DNA from: Agromyces fucosus
GTDB taxonomy: Bacteria > Actinomycetota > Actinomycetes > Actinomycetales > Microbacteriaceae
Length of the DNA stretch: 64,000 nt
Direction: 5' to 3'
NCBI RefSeq assembly: GCF_004134865.1
Contig: NZ_SDPO01000003.1
Location: forward strand, 1-64,000
Positions 43,959 through 52,135 of this stretch are shown here, one piece after another (position 1 is the stretch's first letter; every line of letters begins with the position of its first letter). The notes beneath the pieces were generated by a model, which saw nothing but the letters and a program-made list of their open reading frames with translations, made no database searches and was not told the DNA's origin. Made by a program: the position numbers and the translations under genes.

Positions 43959-45425
43959 CTACGCGACTTCTCCTCCACAGGCGGCGCCAAGTGGAAGTTC
44001 TCCACAGGAGCGGGAAAAGAGAAGGCGAGGAGGTGGGGGCAGGGCTGCGGCGGGTCGCTGGGCCTCGCTCACTGCAGCCTCCGCCACTGCAGCCTCCGCC
44101 ACTGCAGCCTCCGCCACTGCAGCCTCCGTCACTGCAACCCCCATCCCGAGCACCTCCTCGATTGCACGGTCGAGCCCGGCGAGTCCGTCCGACGCGGCGA
44201 TCTCCGCCCCGAGTCGCTCGCTCGCCTCACGGTAGCCGGGTTCACGCAGCACGCGAGCCACTGCCTCGCGCACCTGCGCCGCCGTGGGCCGATTGGTGCG
44301 CAGGTTCACGCCCGCGCCCGACCACTGCACGCGCGCCGAGACCTCGATCTTGTCTTCGGTCATGCCGGCGATGACGAGCGGCACCCCGTGCTCGAGCGCG
44401 TAGTGCACGCCGCCGTAGCCGCCGTTCGTCACGAGTACGTCGGTCAGCGGCAGCAGCCGGTCGTACGGCAGCAGTTCGGCCGCTCGCACATTGGCAGGCA
44501 GCGGATGCGGCAGGCTCGCGACATCCCGCCCGCCGGTGCTGACCACGACGAGAGCATCGGAGTCCGCGAGCCCGGCGATCGTCGGGCCGACGAGCTCGTC
44601 GAAGTCGGTGTTGGCGATCGTGCCCTGGGTGACGTGCACGACGGGCCGCGACCCGTCGAGCTCGTGCCACCAGCCGGGCAGCGGGTGATCGGAGGCGACC
44701 GTGCGCGAGACGGGTCCGACGAAGTGAACGGATGCCGCGAGCTCGCGCCGCGGGTACTCGAATCCGGGCACGGTGAACTGCACGACCGCGTCGGCGAGGG
44801 CGGCGGAGTTCAGGAAGAACTCCTCGAGTCGCTCGCCGGTGGATTCGAGCACGAAGTGCTCTGCCGTGCGCTGCACGCCGCCGAAGATGACGCGCTTCGC
44901 GACGAATCCGAGGGCGGCGTTTCGGATGCGACCGGCGACGCCGGGCTTCGGCATCACTCCGAGTCCGAACGGCGCGGTGTCGAGGCTGTCGAGGCCGAGC
45001 GGAAAGATGCCGAGGTTCACGGTCTTGGGCCTCGCGTACTCGGGGCGCGAGAGCAGGCCGAGCATGCCGAGGAAGAGGCCCTCGAAGAGCACGACGTCGG
45101 TGGATGCCGCGATCAGGGCGTCGTCGACTGCACGAAGCTGGCTCGCGGCCGGCGCCAGGAAGATCGTCGACATGTCGTAGCGGATGCCGTCGGGGCCGGT
45201 GCGGCCGACGCGGCCGGGGAAGGCCGCCGCGAGGTCGCGATCGTCGTAGTCGGCGTCTGCGGGCAGCGCCAGGAACTCGGCGCCGGTCTCGCGCACCGAG
45301 GAGCGGAAGCGCGCGCCGGTGAGGAACCGCACGCGGTGGCCCCCGATCACGAGGTGGCGGGCGACGGCGAGCAGCGGGGTCACATGGCCGATGACGGGCG
45401 TGCTGGCGATGAGGATGGACGACAT
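43959..45425 (-). CDS. GT1-type (MGT/UGT-like) glycosyltransferase with repetitive tail
   Basis: The 488-residue enzyme has the GT-B fold of family 1: SSILIASTPVIGHVTPLLAVARHL at the acceptor domain, HVTQGTIANTDFDELV, and the donor-sugar motif PYDRLLPLTDVLVTNGGYGG then HYALEHGVPLVIAG. It probably glycosylates a small lipophilic acceptor, often for detoxification. The normal fold ends near residue 425; the extra tail is an EAAVA repeat encoded by a 15-bp tandem repeat plus a Pro-rich end. TTGGAG lies 4 nt before the ATG. It is divergent from a TetR gene. Confidence 0.88.
   Translation of the reverse strand: MSSILIASTPVIGHVTPLLAVARHLVIGGHRVRFLTGARFRSSVRETGAEFLALPADADYDDRDLAAAFPGRVGRTGPDGIRYDMSTIFLAPAASQLRAVDDALIAASTDVVLFEGLFLGMLGLLSRPEYARPKTVNLGIFPLGLDSLDTAPFGLGVMPKPGVAGRIRNAALGFVAKRVIFGGVQRTAEHFVLESTGERLEEFFLNSAALADAVVQFTVPGFEYPRRELAASVHFVGPVSRTVASDHPLPGWWHELDGSRPVVHVTQGTIANTDFDELVGPTIAGLADSDALVVVSTGGRDVASLPHPLPANVRAAELLPYDRLLPLTDVLVTNGGYGGVHYALEHGVPLVIAGMTEDKIEVSARVQWSGAGVNLRTNRPTAAQVREAVARVLREPGYREASERLGAEIAASDGLAGLDRAIEEVLGMGVAVTEAAVAEAAVAEAAVAEAAVSEAQRPAAALPPPPRLLFSRSCGELPLGAACGGEVA
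44071..44130. repeat. 15-bp tandem repeat in the glycosyltransferase tail
   Basis: Four adjacent copies of ACTGCAGCCTCCGCC (the last with one change) and a partial fifth encode the (EAAVA)n tail. The unit is a multiple of 3, so copy changes would keep the frame. Confidence 0.92.
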
Positions 45426-45459
45426 GGGACTCCAATAGACTTGATGTGCCTTCCAGAGT

Positions 45460-45486
45460 ATTCACTACCCCGATAGGATAGTCAAT
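45460..45486. promoter_or_regulatory. TetR operator between glycosyltransferase and tetR genes
   Basis: ATTCACTACCC (45460-45470) and GGATAGTCAAT (45476-45486) match as an inverted repeat at 9 of 11 positions around a 5-bp spacer. It overlaps the TAGGAT box and touches the ATG of the TetR gene. Confidence 0.75.
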
Positions 45487-46143
45487 ATGTCCACCCCGAG
45501 TTCTCCCTCGCGGAGCTATCGCTCGACCCTCCGTGCCGAGCAGGCTGCCGCGACGCGACGGCGCATCCTCGCTGCCGCGGGCGCGAGCTTCGCCTCGGCC
45601 GGGTACGCTGGCACTTCCCTTGCCGACATCGCCCGCGAAGCATCCGTCTCGGTCGAGACCGTGAAGCTCAACGGCCCGAAGCGCGAGCTGCTGCTCGCAT
45701 CGTTCGAGCAGGCGTTCGCGGGCGACGAGGGTCACGAGGGAATCGCCGAGCGCGAGGTCGGCCGGCGCATCATGGAGGTCGGCGACCCCGACGAACTGCT
45801 CGCCGCCTGGGTGCGGTTCGTCGCCGAGGCGAACGCGCGCGCCGGGCGTCTCTGGCGCAGCCTCGTGAGCGCAGGGACATCCGACCCGCTCGTACGCGAG
45901 GCGCTCGATGCGCAGCAGGTGCGCCGCCACGCCGACTTCCGGGCTGCGATCGATCTGTTCGTCGAGCGGGGGATGCACCGAGGCGACGCCCCGAGCGACG
46001 CCGAGCGCGACCGGCTCGCCGACGTGCTCTCGTTCCTCGCCTCGCCTGAGGGGTACGAACAACTCGTGGACGGCGCAGGCTGGAGTCAGCCCGAGTTCGA
46101 GGCCTGGCTCGCCGGGGCGGTGCGAACGCTCGTGCTCGGCTGA
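45487..46143 (+). CDS. TetR/AcrR family transcriptional regulator
   Basis: The 218-residue protein has the TetR HTH (residues 20-65: RILAAAGASFASAGYAGTSL, ADIAREASVSVETVKLNGPK) and a C-terminal ligand domain. The HTH recognition helix ends in KLNGPKRELL where most family members have YxHFxxK, a mild divergence. TAGGAT (45474-45479) ends 7 nt before the ATG. It likely represses the divergent glycosyltransferase and itself through the dyad at 45460-45486. Confidence 0.9.
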   Translation: MSTPSSPSRSYRSTLRAEQAAATRRRILAAAGASFASAGYAGTSLADIAREASVSVETVKLNGPKRELLLASFEQAFAGDEGHEGIAEREVGRRIMEVGDPDELLAAWVRFVAEANARAGRLWRSLVSAGTSDPLVREALDAQQVRRHADFRAAIDLFVERGMHRGDAPSDAERDRLADVLSFLASPEGYEQLVDGAGWSQPEFEAWLAGAVRTLVLG

Positions 46144-46173
46144 GGCTCGGTCGGCACGCGGAAGATCGTCGCC

Positions 46174-46853
46174 TCAGATCCGGACGGGGAAGGTCAACAG
46201 GATCACGACCCCGGCGGCGGCGACGACGATCGCGAGGCCGAGCAGCACGCGCACGACCCAGGGCTGCAGTTCTCTCTGAGACATGGCGGTGAGGAAGAGC
46301 ACGAGAGCGAACAGCACCGTCAGGATCGAGTAGTTGTCGCCCCGCTGGTTGTTCTCGAGCGCGTCCTGGAACCGGCTGTCGGCTCGCTCGCTGAGTTCGG
46401 CCGCCTTCGCCGTTCCCGGAGGGACATAGTCTTCGAGCGCGAATGGACCCCTTGCCTCGCGGTCGCCGGCGTTCCATGCGTCGAACGCCACCGCGAACTC
46501 CGGTGAGAAGCGCTGCTCGATGTAGCCGGCCAGCTGTGCGTCGCCCTGATCCGTCGCGAGCACCCACTGCACCCAGATCGCCTGATCATTGGCTCGCGCA
46601 TCGCGCGCCTGGCTCGCGAAATCGGTCGACTGCACCCGCGCGCTCGACGCCTCGCTGAATGCGATCGACATCTCGCCGCCCCATTTCGACGACTGGAACC
46701 CGCACCATGCGGTGAGCACGGCGACGGTCGACAGCACGAAGACGGCGATCGCGTCGACCACGCGTTTGCGGATCACCCCCCCCGCCGGAGCCTCGACTCG
46801 TCGGATGCCGTGGGCGAGTCGTCGACGGAAGGGGATTGCGCGGTCTCGGTCAC
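46174..46853 (-). CDS. Two-helix membrane protein, probable frameshift at a C8 tract
   Basis: The main frame encodes a helix (VVDAIAVFVLSTVAVLTAWC), a soluble domain of about 110 residues (QSSKWGGEMSIAFSEASS, AIWVQWVLATDQGDAQLAGY) and two C-terminal helices; it resembles the uncharacterised DUF4337-like group only loosely. The natural start appears to be GTG 46853, after CAGAAT by 6 nt, reading MTETAQSPSVDDSPTASDES, but this frame ends at a TGA just after eight Cs (46776-46783). One extra base there restores a single protein. The alternative in-frame ATG at 46878 gives an Arg-rich, unconvincing N terminus. Confidence 0.7.
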
Positions 46854-46976
46854 GGCACGATTCTGCCCCAACGCTCATCGGATCCCCGGCCGCAGCGCCG
46901 AGGTTCGCGGCGCTGGAACCGGCGGGTCGACGGACGCCCTCGGCGCGATGTGCGCGTCGGCATCCACCCGGTCCGC

Positions 46977-47138
46977 TCAGCAGAGCGGCTCCGCTTCGAG
47001 GTCGCGCACGTGATAGAACTCCTGATCCCACAGGGCGTAGATGAGCCACGTCGGCAGGATGTACGACTCCTGCATGTAGTTCGCCTGCGACGAGTGAATG
47101 GTCCAGCCCTCGTGCTTCTTCGCCACCTCGGCGCTCAT
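46977..47138 (-). CDS. Small hypothetical protein (53 aa)
   Basis: This short frame encodes 53 residues beginning MSAEVAKKHEGWTIHSS and containing ILPTWLIYALWDQEFYHV. Codon use is strongly GC-biased at third positions and the protein is rich in Trp and Tyr, not like a random antisense frame. Nothing is known to me about it. It is divergent from the PadR gene, 46 bp away, and may share its operator. A weak AAGGG lies 9 nt before the ATG. Confidence 0.6.
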   Translation of the reverse strand: MSAEVAKKHEGWTIHSSQANYMQESYILPTWLIYALWDQEFYHVRDLEAEPLC

Positions 47139-47158
47139 CAGGTGCGCCCTTGCCCCAG

Positions 47159-47178
47159 GGAAGATATCTTCCTATTGT
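47159..47178. promoter_or_regulatory. PadR promoter and palindromic operator
   Basis: GGAAGATATCTTCC (47159-47172) is a perfect 14-bp palindrome, immediately followed by the -10 box TATTGT (47173-47178), which ends 6 nt before the ATG of the PadR gene. Confidence 0.75.
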
Positions 47179-47184
47179 TTCCAC

Positions 47185-47538
47185 ATGGCGCGCAGACGTG
47201 AAGGACGGCTCTTCGACCTCGAGGTGGACATCCTCGCGGCCGGCATGGAGCTGCAGGGTGACGACGGCGAGTTCTACGGCTTCGCGCTCGCGAAGCGCAT
47301 CGCCGAGCGAGCGGATGCCGCGGCGCTCACCGCGCACGGAACGCTCTACAAGGCGCTCGCCCGCCTCAGCGAGCGGGGGTTGCTCGAATCCGTCTGGGAG
47401 GACGCGGAGATCGGTGCCGCCGAAGGGCGCCCGCGTCGCCGCCTCTACCGGGTCACGGGGGCGGGCGAAGTCGCCTATCGCACCGAACTCGATGCGCGAC
47501 GGGCCGTCGCCGCGCCGGCGAAAGCGGCGTTCGCGTGA
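47185..47538 (+). CDS. PadR family transcriptional regulator
   Basis: The 117-residue winged-helix protein has the PadR signature EFYGFALAKRIAER, HGTLYKALARLSERGLL and GRPRRRLYRVTGAGE. It is a short PadR of subfamily 2 type. It heads an operon with a membrane protein and a secreted Trp-rich protein; overlap with the next gene is GTGA. The leaderless promoter and palindrome directly upstream imply autoregulation. Confidence 0.9.
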   Translation: MARRREGRLFDLEVDILAAGMELQGDDGEFYGFALAKRIAERADAAALTAHGTLYKALARLSERGLLESVWEDAEIGAAEGRPRRRLYRVTGAGEVAYRTELDARRAVAAPAKAAFA

Positions 47539-48359
47539 GCGCCGAGCGCGTCGGCGTGGCGTTCGAGGAGGACGACCCCGCGGCATCCGCTCATCGCATC
47601 GACGGCGCCGCAGCTCGCATCCAGAGCACCGCTCACCGCACCGGTCACCGCGCAGACCGCGCCGTGCTCGCATGGGGCCGCTGGTACACGCGCGACCTGC
47701 CGGCGGAGGTCGCAGCCGACCGCATCGCAGAACTCGAGTCCGACGTCTTCGAGGAGCGCGCGGCAGCGGGCGATGCGGCAGGGGCCGGCCGCTCGATCGT
47801 CGGCCGTGCGATCCGCGGCGTCCCCGCCGACCTCGCGTGGCGGGTCGCCCGGCTGCGCGGCCTCTCGCTCACGGCCCCCAGGGGCACCTTCCCGCTCGCG
47901 CTGCCCGCACTCGCGCACGTCGCCACGGCGATGCTGCTCGCGTGGGGCGTGCTCATCGTCGTGCGGGTCGGCGCGGGGATGCTCGACGGCTCGTGGGCGG
48001 GCGCCAGGGACCTCGTCGCCGCGGGCGTCGTCGGCCTCGGCCTCGCGCTCATCGGCTCGGCGTTGTCGCTCGTGCCCGAGGCGCGATGGCTCGGCTCCCT
48101 CTGGCTCGCCGTCGCGAGCTACGTGCTGATCCGGTTCGGCATGTACGCCCTCATCGCCACGAGCACCACGCTCAGCGCGTTCTACACCTCGGCGCTCGCC
48201 GAGGCGATCCTCATCAATCGCGTCATGTCCGCCGCCGGCGTGCTCTTCTTCGTCTCGATGGCGGCCTGGTGGCTGCCCTCGGCGAAGCGCCTGTGGGTGG
48301 CGCGACCCGCTCGGGTGCATGGCTCGGCCCCGCTCGACCCGGAAGGAACCACCGCATGA
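47535..48359 (+). CDS. Multi-helix membrane protein of a PadR operon
   Basis: The 274-residue protein has a cytoplasmic N-terminal region (1-110) with WGRWYTRDLPAEVAADRIAELESDVFEE, a helical segment often found next to PadR regulators, followed by four hydrophobic helices (about 120-255; ALPALAHVATAMLLAWGVLI). Similar permease-like proteins are of unknown function. It overlaps the PadR gene upstream (GTGA) and the secreted protein downstream (ATGA), so the three are one translation-coupled operon. Confidence 0.78.
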   Translation: MSAERVGVAFEEDDPAASAHRIDGAAARIQSTAHRTGHRADRAVLAWGRWYTRDLPAEVAADRIAELESDVFEERAAAGDAAGAGRSIVGRAIRGVPADLAWRVARLRGLSLTAPRGTFPLALPALAHVATAMLLAWGVLIVVRVGAGMLDGSWAGARDLVAAGVVGLGLALIGSALSLVPEARWLGSLWLAVASYVLIRFGMYALIATSTTLSAFYTSALAEAILINRVMSAAGVLFFVSMAAWWLPSAKRLWVARPARVHGSAPLDPEGTTA

Positions 48360-49183
48360 ACGTGCAACGCATCGCCGCGATCGCAGCCATCGCCGGCGCG
48401 GTGCTCGGCGGCGCCTCCGTCGTCGCCCTCGGCGCCGCCGCCTACAGCGCCGCCCAACCGCAGGCCCGTGCCGAGGCCGTCTCCTCGTCGACGGACGACA
48501 GCTCGGAATCGCGTCGCGAGCAGAGCCCACCGGCGGCCCCGGCTGCGGCCGGGCAGGGCACGCAGCTCGCGGCGGCATCCGGCACCGACACGAACGCCGC
48601 CGACTACAACCCCTATCTCGACCCGCTGAGCGACCAGTACGTGACGCCCGAGGCGCGCTCGGAGTGGCTCGGCAAGCAGGTCGTCATCCGCGAGTGCATG
48701 GCCGATGCGGGCTTCGACTTCCTCGAATGGCAATGGTGGATCGGCGGCAGCCCGCAGCCGACCGGACTCGACTTCGAGACCTCGGTGCTCTGGACGCAGG
48801 CCCTCTACGGACCAGACACCAACCACCCCGGCGGCGGCTGCGCCGAGGAGGGCGACCAGGCCGAGGCCGAGGCCCGCGCCGCCGGCACGCCGCTCGGTGC
48901 GGCGGAGACGCCGGTCGACCCGGCAGCACCGACCGAGCGCGAGGTCTGGCTCGAGTTCCAGCAGCTCGTGCGCGACTGCATGGCCGATGCCGGGCACGAG
49001 TACCTCTACTGGGAGTGGTGGAACGGGAGCCAGGCCCAACCGCTCGACCTCACCGAGTCCGAGCGGGCCGAGTGGTCGCTCGCGCTCAACGGCAACGCCG
49101 GTGGCGGCGCGGCCTACCGCTGGGAGGACGCGGGTTGCTGGGGCCGAGCCGTGCACGAGTCGGGTAACGACAACATGCACTGA
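48356..49183 (+). CDS. Secreted Cys/Trp-rich repeat protein (two repeats)
   Basis: The 275-residue protein has a signal peptide or anchor (residues 5-35), a Ser/Ala-rich linker and two similar domains of about 80 residues. Repeat 1 has VIRECMADAGFDFLEWQWW; repeat 2 has LVRDCMADAGHEYLYWEWW. Each has a second Cys 48 or 53 residues later (Cys114/Cys162 and Cys208/Cys261), consistent with one disulfide per repeat. I know no named family. A third copy of the domain is in the gene at 51258. The start overlaps the upstream stop as ATGA with GGAAGGAA before it. Confidence 0.82.
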   Translation: MNVQRIAAIAAIAGAVLGGASVVALGAAAYSAAQPQARAEAVSSSTDDSSESRREQSPPAAPAAAGQGTQLAAASGTDTNAADYNPYLDPLSDQYVTPEARSEWLGKQVVIRECMADAGFDFLEWQWWIGGSPQPTGLDFETSVLWTQALYGPDTNHPGGGCAEEGDQAEAEARAAGTPLGAAETPVDPAAPTEREVWLEFQQLVRDCMADAGHEYLYWEWWNGSQAQPLDLTESERAEWSLALNGNAGGGAAYRWEDAGCWGRAVHESGNDNMH

Positions 49184-49228
49184 GCTTCAGCGACGACGGC
49201 CGGGTTCGAGCTCAGCGGATGCCGCGGC

Positions 49229-49615
49229 TCACGCCTTGGCGCCCTTCACCTTCTCCTTCAGGAAGATGAGGGGGAGCAGCCACGTGCCGAGTGCGGTGAT
49301 GATCCAGATCGTGAGGGTCGCGAGCACCCAGGTCACCCAGCCGTCGATCGTGATGCCGCCCGGGAAGAGCGACGCGATGAGCAGGGCCACGAACGTCGAG
49401 ACGAGCCCGATGCCGCCGAGGATCGCCGAGGCGTGCTGCCGCGCGACGTTGAAGATGAACGGGCCGAGCACCGCCTGCGCGATCGTGAAGACGACGACCG
49501 CGATGAGGAACCCGCCCCACTCGACGTGGAAGTCCGGAAGGATCCACGACGCGACGAGCAGGCCCAGGGCGACGGTCACGAGCGAGATCAGCGTGCGGAT
49601 GAGGAAGCGGATCAT
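49229..49615 (-). CDS. Phage holin family 4 (DUF-type) membrane protein
   Basis: The 128-residue protein has four helices with LISLVTVALGLLVASWILPDFHV at the start and AVVVFTIAQAVLGPFI in the second helix, matching the actinobacterial YvlD/mycobacterial 4-TM holin superfamily. These are chromosomal envelope proteins and do not indicate a prophage. TACGCT (49622-49627, minus strand) ends 6 nt before the ATG. Confidence 0.85.
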   Translation of the reverse strand: MIRFLIRTLISLVTVALGLLVASWILPDFHVEWGGFLIAVVVFTIAQAVLGPFIFNVARQHASAILGGIGLVSTFVALLIASLFPGGITIDGWVTWVLATLTIWIITALGTWLLPLIFLKEKVKGAKA

Positions 49616-49802
49616 GCCGCGAGCGTAGCGGGGCGACGGATGCCGCGCCGAGCAGCGCGCCGCGGCGCGGCAGACGCCGTTGCGAGGCATCCGCTCGGGT
49701 GGGCGCGCTCGGCAGCGGGGCATCCGCTGGTCGCCACCGCCCGCTCCCGGTGCCGCGCCTCGACCGTGGCGGTACGCGCCCGAAGCGTGCAAGATGTGTC
49801 GC

Positions 49803-51125
49803 ATGGCCGAACGCGCGACGCGCGAGGAGACGGCACCGAACCCGGCGGCGCGCCGGGTGCAGGCGGCGTACTTCACGCTGCTCATCGGGAACACGCTCGC
49901 CGCCTCGTTCATCTGGGGCGTCAACACGCTCTTCCTGCTCGATGCGGGCCTCACGAACTTCGAGGCGTTCGCCGCGAACGCCTTCTTCTCGGTCGGCATG
50001 GTGATCTTCGAGGTGCCGACGGGCGTCGTCGCCGACACCCTGGGCCGGCGGGTCTCGTACCTGCTCGGCACCGTCACGCTCGCGGTGACGACCGTGCTGT
50101 ACTACCTGCTCTGGGTGGCCCACTCGCCGTTCTGGATGTGGGCGATCGTCTCGGTGCTGCTCGGTCTCGGCTTCACCTTCTTCTCGGGCGCCGTCGAGGC
50201 GTGGCTCGTCGACGCGCTCACGGCGACCGGGTACACGGGCGGACTCGAGAAAGTCTTCGGGCGGGGTCTCGCGTTCGCCGGCGCGGCGATGTTCATCGGC
50301 TCGATCGCGGGCGGCGTGGTCGCGCAGGCCACGAACCTCGGCGTGCCGTTCCTCATACGTGCAGGCATCCTCGTCGTCATGTTCGTCGTCGCGGCGATCG
50401 TGATGCACGACCTCGGGTTCACGCCCGCGGGCCGGGCCCACCCGATCCGGGCGACGAAGGAGGTCTTCAACGCCTCCGTGAAGTACGGGCTCGGGCGGCG
50501 ACCGGTGCGCTATGTCATGTTCGCGTCGTTCTTCACGACGGGCGTCGGCTTCTACGTCTTCTACGCGCTGCAGCCGTACCTCGTCGAGCTCTGGGGCGAC
50601 ACCGGCGCCTACTCGATCGCGGGCCTCGCCGCCGCGATCCTCTCGGGCTCGCAGGTGATCGGCGGCCTCGTGGCGCCGTGGGTGCGCCGCCGGTTCCGCA
50701 AGCGCACGACGACCATCATCCTGAGCCTCGTGGTCTCGAGCCTCGTGCTGCTCGCCCTCGGCGTGAACCGGAACTTCTGGATCGCGCTCGTGCTGCTCAC
50801 GGTGTGGGGACTCGTCGACGCGGCCGCCGGACCCGTGCAGCAGGCGTACCTCAACGACATGATCCCGTCGCAGCAGCGCGCCACCGTGCTCTCGTTCGAC
50901 TCGCTGCTCGGCAGCACCGGCGGCGCCGTGATCCAGCCAGTGCTCGGCCGCTCGGCCGACCTGTGGGGCTACCCCGGCTCGCTGCTCGTCAGCGGCGGCA
51001 TCCAGGCGCTCGCGATCCCGTTCCTCTGGCTGAGCCGCAGGCAAGGTGCGCCGGCCGATGTCGCGACCGGGGAGTCGCACGACGGCGCCGACGAGATCCC
51101 GGAAGCGGGGCCGCCGGTCGCGTGA
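49803..51125 (+). CDS. MFS transporter
   Basis: The 440-residue, 12-helix major facilitator has the loop motif EVPTGVVADTLGRRVSYLLG between helices 2 and 3 and VSVLLGLGFTFFSGAVEAWLVD in helix 4-5, typical of an exporter subgroup. CAAGAT at 49790-49795 lies 7 nt before the ATG; an ATG at 49794 overlaps this box and is less likely. Substrate unknown. It lies between the two Trp-rich secreted protein genes. Confidence 0.88.
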   Translation: MAERATREETAPNPAARRVQAAYFTLLIGNTLAASFIWGVNTLFLLDAGLTNFEAFAANAFFSVGMVIFEVPTGVVADTLGRRVSYLLGTVTLAVTTVLYYLLWVAHSPFWMWAIVSVLLGLGFTFFSGAVEAWLVDALTATGYTGGLEKVFGRGLAFAGAAMFIGSIAGGVVAQATNLGVPFLIRAGILVVMFVVAAIVMHDLGFTPAGRAHPIRATKEVFNASVKYGLGRRPVRYVMFASFFTTGVGFYVFYALQPYLVELWGDTGAYSIAGLAAAILSGSQVIGGLVAPWVRRRFRKRTTTIILSLVVSSLVLLALGVNRNFWIALVLLTVWGLVDAAAGPVQQAYLNDMIPSQQRATVLSFDSLLGSTGGAVIQPVLGRSADLWGYPGSLLVSGGIQALAIPFLWLSRRQGAPADVATGESHDGADEIPEAGPPVA

Positions 51126-51257
51126 GCCGCGCCGACGCGAGCTACGCGGGGTTCGCGGGTTCGTCGCCGGGTTCGTCCCCCGTTCGGGGGGCGTGTACCA
51201 TGGCTCGGACACCCGAGCGGCCGAGTGGTCGTTCCCGATCGCCGCGGGAGGTGCCCG

Positions 51258-51983
51258 ATGCGCAGAACCGTGATCTTCAGTGCCCTCGCCGCGGCACTCT
51301 TCGTCGGATCGATCTTCGTCGGCGTCGCCGCCGCCACGACCGGTGCACCGGTGCTCTACGACGCGCGCTCGCCGCAGCCCGTCGCGACGGGCTCCGAAGA
51401 CTTCGACATCGACGCGGGTGGCGTGCGCGGCGGCGATCAGCACGTTCCCGTCGATGGTGCCGACGCCGACGACGATCCGTTGCCGAGCCCGACCTCGCCG
51501 CCGACCGCGACCCCGGGCCCGTCGCCGACGCCGTCGCCGAAGCCGGCTCCGACGAATCCGCCGGTGGCGGACCCGATGTCCACGCCTGAAGAGCAGCAGG
51601 CCTGGCTCGGCTTCCAGCAGCTCGTGCGCGAGTGCATGGTCGACGCCGGCCACGAGTACCGCGAGTGGGAGTGGTGGACCACCGAGCCGCGCGACCCCAC
51701 GTCGACGGCGCCGGCGATGCCCGACGGGCTCGGCGACGAGGGTGAGGCCGCCTGGAGACTGGCGCTCGAAGGCGACGGCGGCGAGAACGACGGATGCCTC
51801 GGGGAGGCCGTCCGAGAGGATCAGGCGAACCCGGTCGTGCCGCCCGCGGCAGCACCGTCCCCTCCGCCGGCACCCGAGTCGGCGGCACCTGAGGGGCCGG
51901 CGCTCGAGTCGGCTGCGCCCGAGGCGCCGGCACCCGAGTCGGCTGCGCCCGACGTCACGCCTGCGCCCGCGCCGACCGACTGA
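51258..51983 (+). CDS. Secreted Cys/Trp-rich repeat protein (one repeat), paralogue
   Basis: The 241-residue protein has a signal peptide (RTVIFSALAAALFVGSIFVG), a Pro/Thr/Ser-rich linker (70-110), one domain with LVRECMVDAGHEYREWEWW and a second Cys 54 residues later (Cys126/Cys180), then a low-complexity tail of about 60 residues with three APESAAPE-type units. The domain is the same as the two in the protein encoded at 48356. GGGAGG lies 7 nt before the ATG. Confidence 0.82.
   Translation: MRRTVIFSALAAALFVGSIFVGVAAATTGAPVLYDARSPQPVATGSEDFDIDAGGVRGGDQHVPVDGADADDDPLPSPTSPPTATPGPSPTPSPKPAPTNPPVADPMSTPEEQQAWLGFQQLVRECMVDAGHEYREWEWWTTEPRDPTSTAPAMPDGLGDEGEAAWRLALEGDGGENDGCLGEAVREDQANPVVPPAAAPSPPPAPESAAPEGPALESAAPEAPAPESAAPDVTPAPAPTD
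51867..51956. repeat. 30-bp tandem repeat in the secreted protein tail
   Basis: Three approximate 30-bp units, each carrying CGAGTCGGC, encode ten-residue Pro/Ala/Glu repeats at the C terminus. Confidence 0.75.
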
Positions 51984-52135
51984 TCGGCACCCGCCGTCGG
52001 CCGATCGAGTGAAGCCGGCTGGGACGATGGTCTCGTGGATCCGTCTCCGCTTCAGGGTTCTCCCTGTTCCATGCAGGTGTCGTCGGTCGGTAGCGTGTGC
52101 CGAGCCGCGCACCCGCGCGGGAGGGCGGAGGCATC

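Noticed and set aside
44071..44130. CRISPR-like array
   Set aside because: The 15-bp units are directly adjacent without spacers and are in-frame coding repeats.
49229..49615. Prophage indicated by a holin-family protein
   Set aside because: The protein is of the chromosomal four-helix type and no other phage gene is present.
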